64,000 bases of DNA from Alentia gelatinosa. Lineage: Eukaryota > Annelida > Polychaeta > Phyllodocida > Polynoidae. A model generated the notes under the pieces. That model was given only the letters and a program-made list of their open reading frames with translations. It did no database searches and was not told where the DNA came from. A program made the translations under genes and the position numbers. Where the stretch lies: positions 25,411,626 through 25,475,625 of the forward strand of contig OX465589.1 in NCBI GenBank assembly GCA_950022655.1. The letters are read 5' to 3'. Of the stretch, positions 27,301-39,300 are shown piece after piece; within the stretch, counting starts at the first letter, position 1; each line of letters opens with the position of its first letter.

Positions 27301-30300
27301 TGTGTATATGAAGGTAGCTTCTGCATTAAGTATTAGAGGGAACTAGGTATGGTATAACACTTAACGCCTAACGCCACCAGAGACGTGTACTTGCCTCCAG
27401 ACTCTGAATATTGCGGTGTATTTTCAGTTCATATGCATTATCTATGTAACCCCGGAAGCATGTTTAATTTCATTTGTTCATTCTTTCTTAAAAATCCATT
27501 GTTTACCTGCTACTATCGCATGAACATGTCGTAGTTTTGTGTTGAATTTTTGTTTAGATGTTAATACATCCTTAACTTTAAGTTTTTTCATGTCATCAGA
27601 TTACTGCTACATACATGAACCTGATTCCCATTGTGTTGCCATGGTGACATGGTCCTCTGAACAGTCTGACTTGACCAGCATGGTGTCTGACCCTCTATCC
27701 AAGCCCGCCCTGTTAACCTGTTCATGCCCTGTTACCACTGTTACTGTCAGCAATAAACGTTAATGTTATTCATAGAATAAGGACTTTGCTTGTTGGACTT
27801 TTTTTGTTGGTTTCCTCTTTGCATGCTGCAACCAGCCCGCGCCAATGCTTGAAGTTCTCTATTTGTGTTCCTCATGGTTTTGTTTCTTAAATGTTTGCAA
27901 TTTTGGCATGAAATGCGAAGCCCAAAAGGCAGTCAAGTATGTGTCACTGGTGACTCTCTATAATAACGCTAAAATCTTACATTCACAGTCGAAGCCTTGT
28001 TAACTCTAACATTGAATAAATACAGTTAGCGATAACAAGGCTTTATCTTCTGATACTCATGATCATGTAACGCTAGTACATTGACCTTAATCTATGACCC
28101 TTACTCTAGTAATAGTATACTCTAGTTATAATCAAGTTATCATTCCTAGTTCAATAATTAGTAGCTATGGAAGTGTCGACGTTAAGGCTAAGATAATGCA
28201 TAAGACTCATGATGTAAGAAAGCCTCTGTATTCCAAAATTGGAAATTGAATGAAATGTTATATTTGATTGACGGAAATGTATTTATATAGCTATATACCA
28301 TGGAAGAATATTTGTTTCAAAATGACCATTCAGAGACCTATTCCGGGATATTTCCTAGCAAAAGAAATGCAGTAACTTGTTTACTCCAAGCAGCTACTTT
28401 ATTTGCAGAACATTTAGTCAGTCAGCTTGATATGATCGCTCGTCAAACCAAGACTAGAAATACTATGATTCTGATAGACATCAGGAGGAAAGAATGACAT
28501 ATTGAGGAAAAATTCAGATGATCTTTTAAATTCAAATTAGAAAATTATTATGACAATCAGAATGTTAAGAATACTCTGTTCAGTGAATGAATTAATCGAT
28601 ATGTGACCAGAAAAGAAACTTCGACTTTAAATAGTGATGAAAATCTACTTTTAGCATTACAGATTTTGCTTGATGCTGATTACACCTTCCCAAGGCGTTT
28701 CATGAGTATCAGAAAAGGACATTATTTTATTTATATAACGGATTATGGGTTTATGCCAAAATGATTTAAGACAACTGACGTTAATACCAAATAATTCGTC
28801 TGGCGCTAAATTCTCTAGCTTTCTTTCCTATGCTTAAACATAATAAGGAATGGGAAGTAATATTTCGATAGTGCTCGCAAATATTAAATATTGAAAATCT
28901 AGCCATTTATAATACGTAACGTCATGGGTATGCTGCATACATTAAAGCCATATTTCACAATTCACGGTGATGCCAGGTGATTTGTAAATATTTGCAACTA
29001 TTTTGTTCTTAACGATTTATTCTAATGCCAGATCAGTAAAATATATCAATTAGTGCAGTTTTTCCTTACCAATATCTGAAACATAAACAGACATATTTAT
29101 ATTTGCTTAACTCACAAAAGGAATATACTGGAGAAAAGTATTTTGTTCGAGTCACTCAAAATCGAACATGTTGACATCTATTTATGATTTATAAAGAATA
29201 GCATTGTATTATTATAATACTGATTTCTAGATCGTAAACTATCAAAGTGACTCACTTTTGAAATTTTACATGTGTCCTAAAATACTTTGAGATCATCATA
29301 GACAACTTCTAGGAAGATAACATAATTCTTACATTTCACGGTGAGTTGTAGAATATGGCTTTAATATTACTGAACCTAATTGAAAATCATTCCAGAATCA
29401 TCAACAACTAAATGATATGTTGAACTATGTTCCTGGATGAGTATAGGGACCACTTAGAGTCAGGGTTTCTCTTAAGTAAAGTCGCGAGTCAAGATGGTTA
29501 ACTCTGAGCAGTAAGGTTGGGATTATAAACTCATTCTTTAACATTGTTCGGTTTATACTTTATTTGATTATCAATTATCTGGGACAACGTATTCAATAAT
29601 AAACAGTGGTTACAACATTGCAGAAAGGAAGTAGATTTGTCAAATGTACATCATTTTTTGTATCTTTTTAAACAGTATTTTTAATGAAAGATTAATTTTA
29701 CAAAAGCATAAATCCTAGATGTTTTGGAACCTCCATCTTTGCTATTAATACGGATTTTATAAATTTTCCTATAATTCTGGATTGTGCAGTTCAGGTCTTC
29801 CATCAGGGTCATTTATTGGTATACAATACCTTAAAATGTAGCTTAAGTAATTTAGGTTTTATAATCTCAACCTTTGCTGCATGGGGTAACCTGTGCACAT
29901 GTATTCACGGGAAGAGCTTTCTCGTTTGAAAGATGTGAATAAAATTTAAAAAAAAAAAAAAAATGTCTGTTGGTTGGTGAGAGCGCCATGGTGTATCACC
30001 AACGCGTACATAGGTTCACACTGCTCTCTGCTTGTTAATACCAGCAATGTGGGTCACTGGAGGGCTGGCTCATGCTGCAGTGGGGATAAATATAGAGCAG
30101 CCTCCAGGCGCTTACCGTAATGTGATACGTCAGGGCGGCTCCCAGGAGCAAACAGCAACAGGCCGTGCACTGCCACCCCTGGAGGCAGCCACCGACGTCG
30201 TCTGGGCCGTCAGAGGGAGAGAGACCACCACCGGGCTCATGGAGGTTACAGAGACACCGCTAAACATAAACTACATACATATACCACCTTCCAGGCATAA

Positions 30301-33300
30301 ATAACATGATATCTCTAATACACCTCCATAAGTCTATGATTCTAAGTTTTTACCGATCTTCTGAAACAATTATTAAATAATTGGGTATGTAGTAGTCCCA
30401 AATCTTTAATGACAGGATTTAAATTTTGATTTCACACCCTGTTTTAACTAAAATAGGTTCGGGCATTCTCTAGGATCTAGATAAAAATTATCAAACACCT
30501 ATGGCTGAACATCTACGAAATACCATCCACTACTAGGGTGTTTCATAAATGATGTTGGTGATCACTGAGACAAGTACATAAAATGACCCATATTCTCATG
30601 TTTTTAGGTATATAATAAAACGTAGTGAGCAAACCCGTAGCAATTTCATTATCGACCTTTTGTCCCATAAAAGACGTATTTATGGGACAAAAGACCTCGA
30701 ACGGCAATCGCTAGGGGCTAACCAACTACGTTTTCTCTTATTACCATGTGGCAATGCATTGGTCCTTTGCTCTAATAATTAATTAAATCAAATACAGTCA
30801 TATTTGAGACAGCATTTGACAGTTGCAGTTTAGGTTTCTATGGTGAAAAAATATCGTTATTAAACTATGCAATTAAATTAGAATTATTGATGATATTAAG
30901 ATAAGAAATTTGGTCATATTTACCTGAATATAATTTAACGATCTGAATAGATAGATGGGGATTAGATATATAGAGAATACATGTGTCTAATTTGATTAAT
31001 GAAAGAAAAAGAATATGCCGATGGTTGTGGGTAGAGTATGTAGGGTAGTGGGTTGTCAAGGTGGAATACTAGTAGTTCGGGGATAATGTGCGGGCGCTAT
31101 TTACAATCAGTATTGATTACGCTCAAACACTCAAAACAACATGCGTGGCCGCATTCCCCAATGGAAACCGTTCTCGAATATGTTATAAAGAACGGACTTA
31201 AATCTAATGCTGGCCAGTATTCAGGGACTGTTTCCTCATTTTTACAGCAGCCGTGCTATTTACCAAGGGAAGAAGTGTAATTTAAACTAGCCCTGTAGGA
31301 AACGTTTATCTAATTAAGATGTGAGATTACTTCCAAACAATTCGATATATATTTATGAATATTGAACCAATAAATATACCATCAATTACATACTACAAAT
31401 ACCTACAGTGCTAGTGTTAAGGGTCTACATCAATACCAATTGTTATCAGAGTAGGTAGAAGGGAGGCAGGTTTAAAGTGGCTGCGATTCATTTAGACGGG
31501 AGGTAGGCAATATGAATGTGGGAGAAAATGAAATATACAGGAGGAAGGCAGCTTGAATCTGGCAGCAATTGAAGTAGACGGGAGGAAAGCAGCTTGAATC
31601 TGGCAGCAGTTAGAATAGCCAGAGGAAGGCAGCTTGAATCTGGTGGTAATTGTAGTAGATGGGAGGAAGGCAGCTTGAATGTTATAGAAATTGAAGAAGA
31701 TTGGAGGAAGGCAGCTTGAATCTGGGGGCAATTGAAGTAGATGGGAGGAAGGCAACTTGAATGATATAGAAATTGAAGAAGATTGGAGGAAGGCAGCTTG
31801 AATCTGGTGGTAATTGCAGTAGATGGGAGGAAGGCAGCTTGAATCTGGTGGTAATTGCAGTAGATGGGACGAAGGCAACTTGAATGTTATAGAAATTGAA
31901 GAAGATTGGAGGAAGGCAGCTTGAATCCGGTGGTAATTGAAGTAGATGGGAGGAAGGCAACTTGAATATTATAGAAATTGAAGAAGATTGGAGGAAGGCA
32001 GCTTGAATCTGGTGGTAATTGCAGTAGATGGGAGGAAGGCAGCTTGAATCTGGTGGTAATTGCAGTAGATGGGACGAAGGCAACTTGAATGTTATAGAAA
32101 TTGAAGAAGATTGGAGGAAGGCAGCTTGAATCCGGTGGTAATTGAAGTAGATGGGAGGAAGGCAACTTGAATATTATAGAAATTGAAGAAGAGGGGAGGA
32201 AGGCAGCTTGAATCTGGTGGCAGTTTAAGTCGACGAGAGGAAAGCAGCTTAAATTTAACAGCAAATAAAGTAGACGGGAGAAAGGCAGCTTCAATCTAGC
32301 AGCAATTAACGTTGGTGGGAGAGAGACAGCTTGGGTATGATGGCAAATAAAGTACACGGGAGGAAGACAGCTTGAATGTGGTACCAGTTAAGGTCAAGGT
32401 GGGGCAGCTTGGTTCAGAAGTTGCAGCCGCCTGTGAACATCAGGGTACTGGTTCGAGGCTCAGTGCTGCCATTGAGTTTCTCCTTTTTGCGCGTCCTCCG
32501 CACCTCATGTACGCTTTTTATTATCCATCGTATACAAAGACTCCGTTGAAAATGTATAGGGATTCAGTAAACCACGACCCATTGTATAACACCTTTCAGA
32601 TACCATAACTGTGGTATACGGATTCAAACCTGTGGTATACGGCCTCAAAACCATGGTATACGGGGAAAATAGCCCCTTTGTGCTGTAGAGCAAAGAAATA
32701 GTCCCTGTTGTTATACCCGTTTATATGGTAATTAATGGGTTTAATTTATACGAAAAGATGGATAATAAATACAACAAACGATGGTTATGTGGACAGGCGG
32801 CTCTGTAAACCACTCGAGGTTGACGTCGTAATACACTCGCTAGCGCTCGTGTATTACTACGCGTCAACCACTCGTGGTTTACGGCCGCCTGTCCACAAAA
32901 CCATCGATTATTGTCTATATAACCCATTAAGGGTTACCACCCTCAAATCAACCTCAACAGTCTTCATGTTAAATTGATTTGATAGGAAACCGATAGAAAT
33001 GGCAGTTATGTAATGCATCAAAAACTACCCATTTCCCATTAATGCCCTATTCAACTGGTCAAGAATATCAATTCTGACTACAAATGTATGCAAAAATGGG
33101 ATCCATCCAAACTGGAAATGTTATGGTCATTTCAGTGGCGCCCCGTATTCTGCGAGGTCCTGAGCTCGTGAGCGTCATGCAACATGAGACGATCGACATG
33201 ACGTGCACATACGAGGGCTCCCCTCAGCCCACACCCACCTGGTCCACTCCAGAGGCGCCCATCACACCACAGGGCCGCTACACGTCCGAGATGACCATGG

Positions 33301-36300
33301 AAACAGTCACACTGACCATTAATGACGCCACCAAGACGGATGAGACGTCATACACGCTGACGCTGGAGAATCCTGCCGGCTCTGACAGCTACACCATCTA
33401 TGTCAACGTCACAGGTATGCGTCGTCATGATTATATCTCTACGGTATAATATACAGGGAAACCCACCCTGGGGGTTAAATGGATATATAAGGAAGTATTC
33501 AATGTACTCTAATATGAAAATGTCATTATTCACTTCAGAATTCACGGGCTTGTATATATCAGAAATACTTATAAAGGGACATCTATTAGGTACGATAGGC
33601 AGGATTAGATGATACGGGACCAATGGTACAGCAGGTTGCCTGATATCAATTAAAAATATACTTTCTGCTTGACCATACCATCGTATGCATATATATCTTT
33701 GTAAGTGATTTATGGGCTTCTCATGTGCTGTATGTGTAGTAATTTGATCATGGTGTGGCAGTATCATAAAGCTAATTGTTTTGGGTAAATATTAATCACA
33801 AAAGAACAGTTCTAGTTATAAGAACATATGTAAAACAAGTATCCTAAATGTACCCTGTTTTATTTACCCAATAGTTCCCATCGAGGAGGAACCAGCACCC
33901 GTAGAGGAAACGTTCACTTTGGAGGAACCAGCAGTCGCTGAAATAGCTCCTGTAGAAGAAGTTCCTGTAGAAGAGGTTCCTGTAGAAGAAGCTCCAGTCG
34001 AGGAAGCTCCTCCTGTGGAGGAGGTACCAATGCAGCCAACTGGAGAAGCACCAGAATTTGTCATCAAGCCAAAGACCTGCAAGGTTACTCAAGGTCAAGT
34101 GGCCACACTAAGCTGCCAGGTGATCGGGGACCCAACCCCAGATGTCACCTGGTACTATAAAGGAGAAGAGGTTAAGTCTGAAGGTCGTTACTCTGTAACC
34201 TTCAAATATGACCTTCATCACTTGGAGATCAACCAGGTCACCGTGACTGATGCTGGTGACTATGAGGTCGTAGCCAGGAATCCATTCGGTGAAATCCGTA
34301 GTTCTGCAACTCTAGATGTGGAGAAGAAGAAAACTGCAGGACCTGAATTTGTTGAGGTTTACGAGACATTGGTGAGTAACCATATCCATAAACATATCGA
34401 TCATTCCGAGGATACTAGAGGATGTAGATTATATTTTTATCTTTGCAGATTTCTTGAAACGATTGAATATTGTTCTATTCATGGAGGCATAGTTTAGAAA
34501 TGATCGCTTCTATTCACTATCTTATGAAATACATTTTCCCTCTTCCAAATGCGAGAATTACAATGTATATTGTTACAAACAGAAACGAGACAGATTTTGA
34601 TTTATTTTGCCGTAGTTTGGAACTACAAGAATCAAAACAAGATCTATGAATTTCATATCCATTTTATGATTCATATCACCGAGGGTATGATTGTTGACCA
34701 CCTGCAATCTAGCAAGTGTTAACCAATTCAAGAAACAAGACATGAGCGGACACATACAACTGCAGAATATTCATGAATAAATTTGACGTTATTGTAACAA
34801 TAAAAAATCATATGTCCTTGAGAGCCACCACAAGGATGTCACTGTTAGCAGTCGTCAAGCTGATTCAGTTTACTAGCTTCCAATTGTTGTTGCCTTCCTT
34901 TGGATGTTTTCTTTTGGGATAACGTGACATTGATATGCTATTACATGTAACATTACAGATTATCGAGGAAAAGAAGACCCTTACACTGAAGGCTAAAGTG
35001 GTCGGCAAACCATCGCCTGATGTGAAGTGGTTCCGTGATAGCACTGAACTGAAGCCAACCTTCAAAAACAAGATAACGCACACTGGAGATGACTGTTCGC
35101 TGACTATTGCTGGCGTCACTAAGACAATGACTGGTCTCTACAGAGCTGTTGCTACCAACCAGTTTGGCACAGCAGAGCATTCTGCACAAATCACTGTGTG
35201 CGAGAAGATGATTCCAGCCAAGTTCACGCTGAAACCAATGAAGAAAGAGGTGAAGGAAGGCCAGCCTATTAAGCTGGTCAGCAAAGCCAAGGGCACCCCG
35301 AAACCAGAGATAACTGCCTTCAAAAACGATGAGCCATTGAGCTTTGATGCTCACATCAAGCTTGATTTCAGAGATGTTATGGGTGAGGTGCATGCGGTTC
35401 TCAGCATTGATAACTGCACCACAGATGACACAGCCACCTACAAGTTTGTAGCAAAGAACCCGGCTGGAGAGGACACATGCTCTGCGGTGGTCAACGTCAA
35501 AGGCACACCAAAAGAGACTACACCCGAAAAGAAGAAGTCTCCTGAGAAGGAGCCTGTGGTTGAAGAAGTTGCTCCTGTTGAGGAGAAACCAGCAGAGAAG
35601 CCAAAAGAAAAAACACCAGAGAAAAAGGCAATTTCTCCCGTTGAGGAGGCAGTGCCTGAAGAGACCAAGCCAGCCGAGGTAAAGAAACCTGAGGCTAAGA
35701 AACCAAAGGAAAAGACACCAGAGAAAAAGGCAGTTGCACCTGTTGAGGAGGTTGCACCTGAGGAGACCAAGCCAGAGGTAAAGAAGCCTGAGGCCAAGAA
35801 ACCAAAGGAAAAGACACCAGAGAAAAAGGAAGTTGCCCCCGTTGAGAAGGTTGCGCCTGAAGAGACTAAACCTGCGGAGGTAAAGAAACCGGAGAAGCCA
35901 AAGGAGAAAACTCCAGAAAAGAAAGCACCTGCTGAAGCAGTGGCTGCTGTCGAACCAGTTGCTCCCGCTGAAGCTAAGATGGCTGAAGTGAAACCAACTG
36001 AAAAACCCAAGCAAAAATCTCCAGAAAAGAAGACACCTGAGGAGGCCGTAGCCGTAGCAGCTATTGCGCCTGTGGAAGCCAAACCGGTTGAAGCGGTACC
36101 AGAAGAGAAGCCAAAGGAAAAGACTCCAGAGAAGAAGGAGGAGCCATCAACTCTACAGTTTGTTGAAGTTTATGAATCTGTGGTATGTCCGTCTTTTGAT
36201 TCAAGAATGTTCAGTTTATCAACACTATACTAATTTTAGATACGTAATTTTTGTAAAGTCTACAATGTTAAGTATAGTTGTCAGACTTCATATCTTATGC

Positions 36301-39300
36301 AGCCAAGTTGGACTATTAGAACATTTTTGCGATTCTCATCGTTAATCACTTTGATGTAAAAGCAATTGAGAAATCCATTCGTTGTCAAGAATCGGTATTA
36401 CTTTGTATCTTGAGGATAGATTAGTTGTGGAAATGAATGAGTATGTAATATGATACAATGAAGAATGCTGTTTCAGAGGCTGTGTTAACTGCTGTTGTCT
36501 TACAGTATCTATTAACGTAATTGGTATACAAAATCCTAATTGATTTTTTTCCAGACAATTGAGGTACAGAAGACCCTGATCCTTAAGGTCAAGGTAACTG
36601 GTAATCCAGCCCCACAGCTGAAGTGGTTCCGTGATACTACAGAGCTGAGACCCACCTTCAAGAACAAGATTGCGCACTCCGGTGACGACTGGTCACTTAC
36701 CATAGCAGGCGTCACAAAGGTGATGACTGGTGTTTACAAGGTTGTGGCCTCCAACAAATCTGGTGAGATCGAGCACACGGCCCAAGTCACTGTATGTGAT
36801 AAGATGATACCGGCAAAGTTCACATTGAAACCAATGAACAAAGACTTCAAATCGGACCAGTCCATCAAGGTGGTTTGCCAGGCGAAGGGTACTCCAAAAC
36901 CTGAAATTACTGCCTTGAAGAATGACGAGCCGGTTACCCTGGACAATCGTACCAGGATGGACTTCAGAGATATTCGTGGCGAAGTCCATGCAACTTTCAC
37001 CATTGATGATTGTATTCCGGAGGATTCAGCCACCTACACCTTTGTGGCTAAGAATCCAGCTGGTCAGGACAAGTGTGCTGCGAAGATCAATGTGACCGGT
37101 GTACCAACAAAGAAACCAGAAAAGAAGAAGACCCCAGAGAAAGAGCCTGAGGTAGTTATGCCTGCTGAGGAAATGCCCGTCCTCAAGAAACGAGAGCCAA
37201 AGCCGAAGAGCAAATCACCCGAGAAACCCAAAGAGGCATCTCCAGAGAAAAAGGAAGAACCAGCCAAGAAACCTGGTGCACTTGAGTTTATCGAGGTTTA
37301 TGAGGATATTGTAAGTATTTCATTTAAGATCATTACCTTTGAGATATCCGAATAGTTCCATGTTTGAGAATTTAAGAAATATTGCAGAACTACAAGAAAT
37401 ATTGCAGAATTTCAGCATTCGATATCTTGTGGAAATCTTCCATATTCTGACCAATAAAAAGAATAATGAATGTAATTTGGTAATATTTCATTTGTAAACC
37501 AAGTTTAGGGTAGCTAGTATATATACCGAAACAAAAGCTAAGTGTAATGGAGTACAATTGATAACGTTTTCTTCCCTCATATCACAAAGAGATGATATCC
37601 TCTTCACACTGTAAATCAATTACATATTGTTTCAGACTCTCATCGAGAAGAGCAAGCTCGAACTGAAGGTCAAATTCAAGGGTAAACCGCTTCCTAGGAT
37701 TACCTGGTATTGGTAAGTAGAACGTTCTTAATGAGTTATAGTAAAGCCCTTACGTATTCTTCTACGTAGATCTCAACACTAGAAAGTGAAGCAACAAATT
37801 CAATATAAAAGAAAAGGATACGATTTAGGGGCCTTGCTTTGAATTCATATTTAAATAAAGGTGTTATAAGGGAAAGTGGCTAAGACGCAGTAGCAATAGA
37901 TCATTAGAATGTAAATCTTCAAGTTTTGATTTTGTCTATGAACAACTATTTTCCTATCATACCCATTGATTGGTCCATCTTACTCATCCATTACCTTGAC
38001 GGTTGCTATGATATGAAAAATACGGCCAAACCTACGAGATACTTCCTGAAATATATGACATGTTACAACAATAAATGTGCATTAAAGGTATTTATAAAAT
38101 GTAATGTCTTTTCTTTCTACAGCAATAAGAAGGAGATAGTTTCCACGTTAAAGACCAAAGTAAACACCCGTGGTGACACAAGCATACTGACCATCCCGCA
38201 AGTGACAACACTCCAACAGGGCACATACCGCTGTGTGGCCAAGAATAACTCCGGACAGGTTGAGCACACAGCTGTCATCACAGTCACAGGTATCGTGAAC
38301 AGATCCATTTGAACAACCATTCCCTTCAAGCTAGAACCTTAGTCATACGAACAGGTGGTACTATCCTGGGAGTACGACTGAAGGTATTTGTGTAGTTACA
38401 GCAGCACCCTAGTGTTACATCTTCTCATGAGCTCCAACTTTATAATGGGATTTGAGCAATGCCCAGAAATTACTTGGAGTTGTTGCTCAGTTCCTTTATA
38501 AAGCTTATGCCTACCTGCCTTTTATCTTCAGTATGTGATAGTAAGATACTGAGGTATTCTCTCACTTTCTCTCCCTCTACTTCTGTAAAGGTGTGTATTG
38601 CAGTACATGTAATTGTAGTGCTACCTCTAAACAACTGACCTTCCTGTGATGATGAACCTTACTAGTTTTAAGAGGCTTATTGTATATAACATCTCGCTGA
38701 TGATCATACAATAAGCTGTATTTCCTCCTAGTGAGAAGTATACGTGATCTTTGTTGAATTTCCCGGTCAGCCACAGGATTTTATGAAAAACGTTGAAGAA
38801 ATCATTTCATCATCCTGATATCCGTATGTTTCATTTGATATATATATACTCAGATGATTCATGGGGAATCGTGACCTTGAATTTCAACATGCCTATTGCT
38901 TACTCTCTGTCTCTTTATTACCCTTTCTACTATATTCTTCCAGAGATCTATCTATGGGTTGGTCATGTTCTACATACAAGGAAACATCGGCAGGCCATAC
39001 ATACTGTATATATATATGGTTGGGAATTATTATGACTGTTCTCATGTGCAAATGAATATTCAAACAAGGAGTCTAATTGCGGTTAATATAAGAAACCACA
39101 AATATACGATTAATGAAGAAACATCCTCCACAGAAGAACACCCGCAGATGGATACTAGAATGCTACCTTAGTCGTGATATTGTACTAGGATAGATTATTC
39201 TCCCTCATATATAACAATTTGGCGGTTTTATTGAAAAATATTAGTAAAGACTCTTCTTTCACTTGAAATCATCAATAATGGGAATATATTTTTATTTGAA

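Larger units (their letters stand above)
26332..33135. other. 6.8-kb non-coding stretch: 3'UTR of the anchor isoform, then intron
   Basis: Holds candidate poly(A) signals at 27752 and about 29940, a possible extra last exon at 27600, a GC-rich open stretch at 30045-30304, a hairpin at 30657-30695, a 41-bp minisatellite at about 31486-32385 and a foldback at about 32733-32926. No Ig-type exon is recognisable. Confidence 0.6.

Noticed and set aside
28300..28497. 65-codon open frame
   Set aside because: AT-rich, no splice-site context, no recognisable motif; likely chance.
31492..32357. Three open frames on the - strand rich in Leu, Pro and Ser
   Set aside because: They come from the 41-bp minisatellite, which lacks stops on this strand. 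The repeat unit is not a multiple of three and no gene context exists.
34953..36014. 353-codon Leu/Phe/Trp-rich frame on the - strand
   Set aside because: Reverse shadow of the Glu/Lys/Pro codons of the KTPEKK exon. Its composition is an artefact.
38793..39171. Overlapping open frames rich in Tyr and Ile
   Set aside because: Several overlapping frames in AT-rich intron without splice support; no family resemblance.
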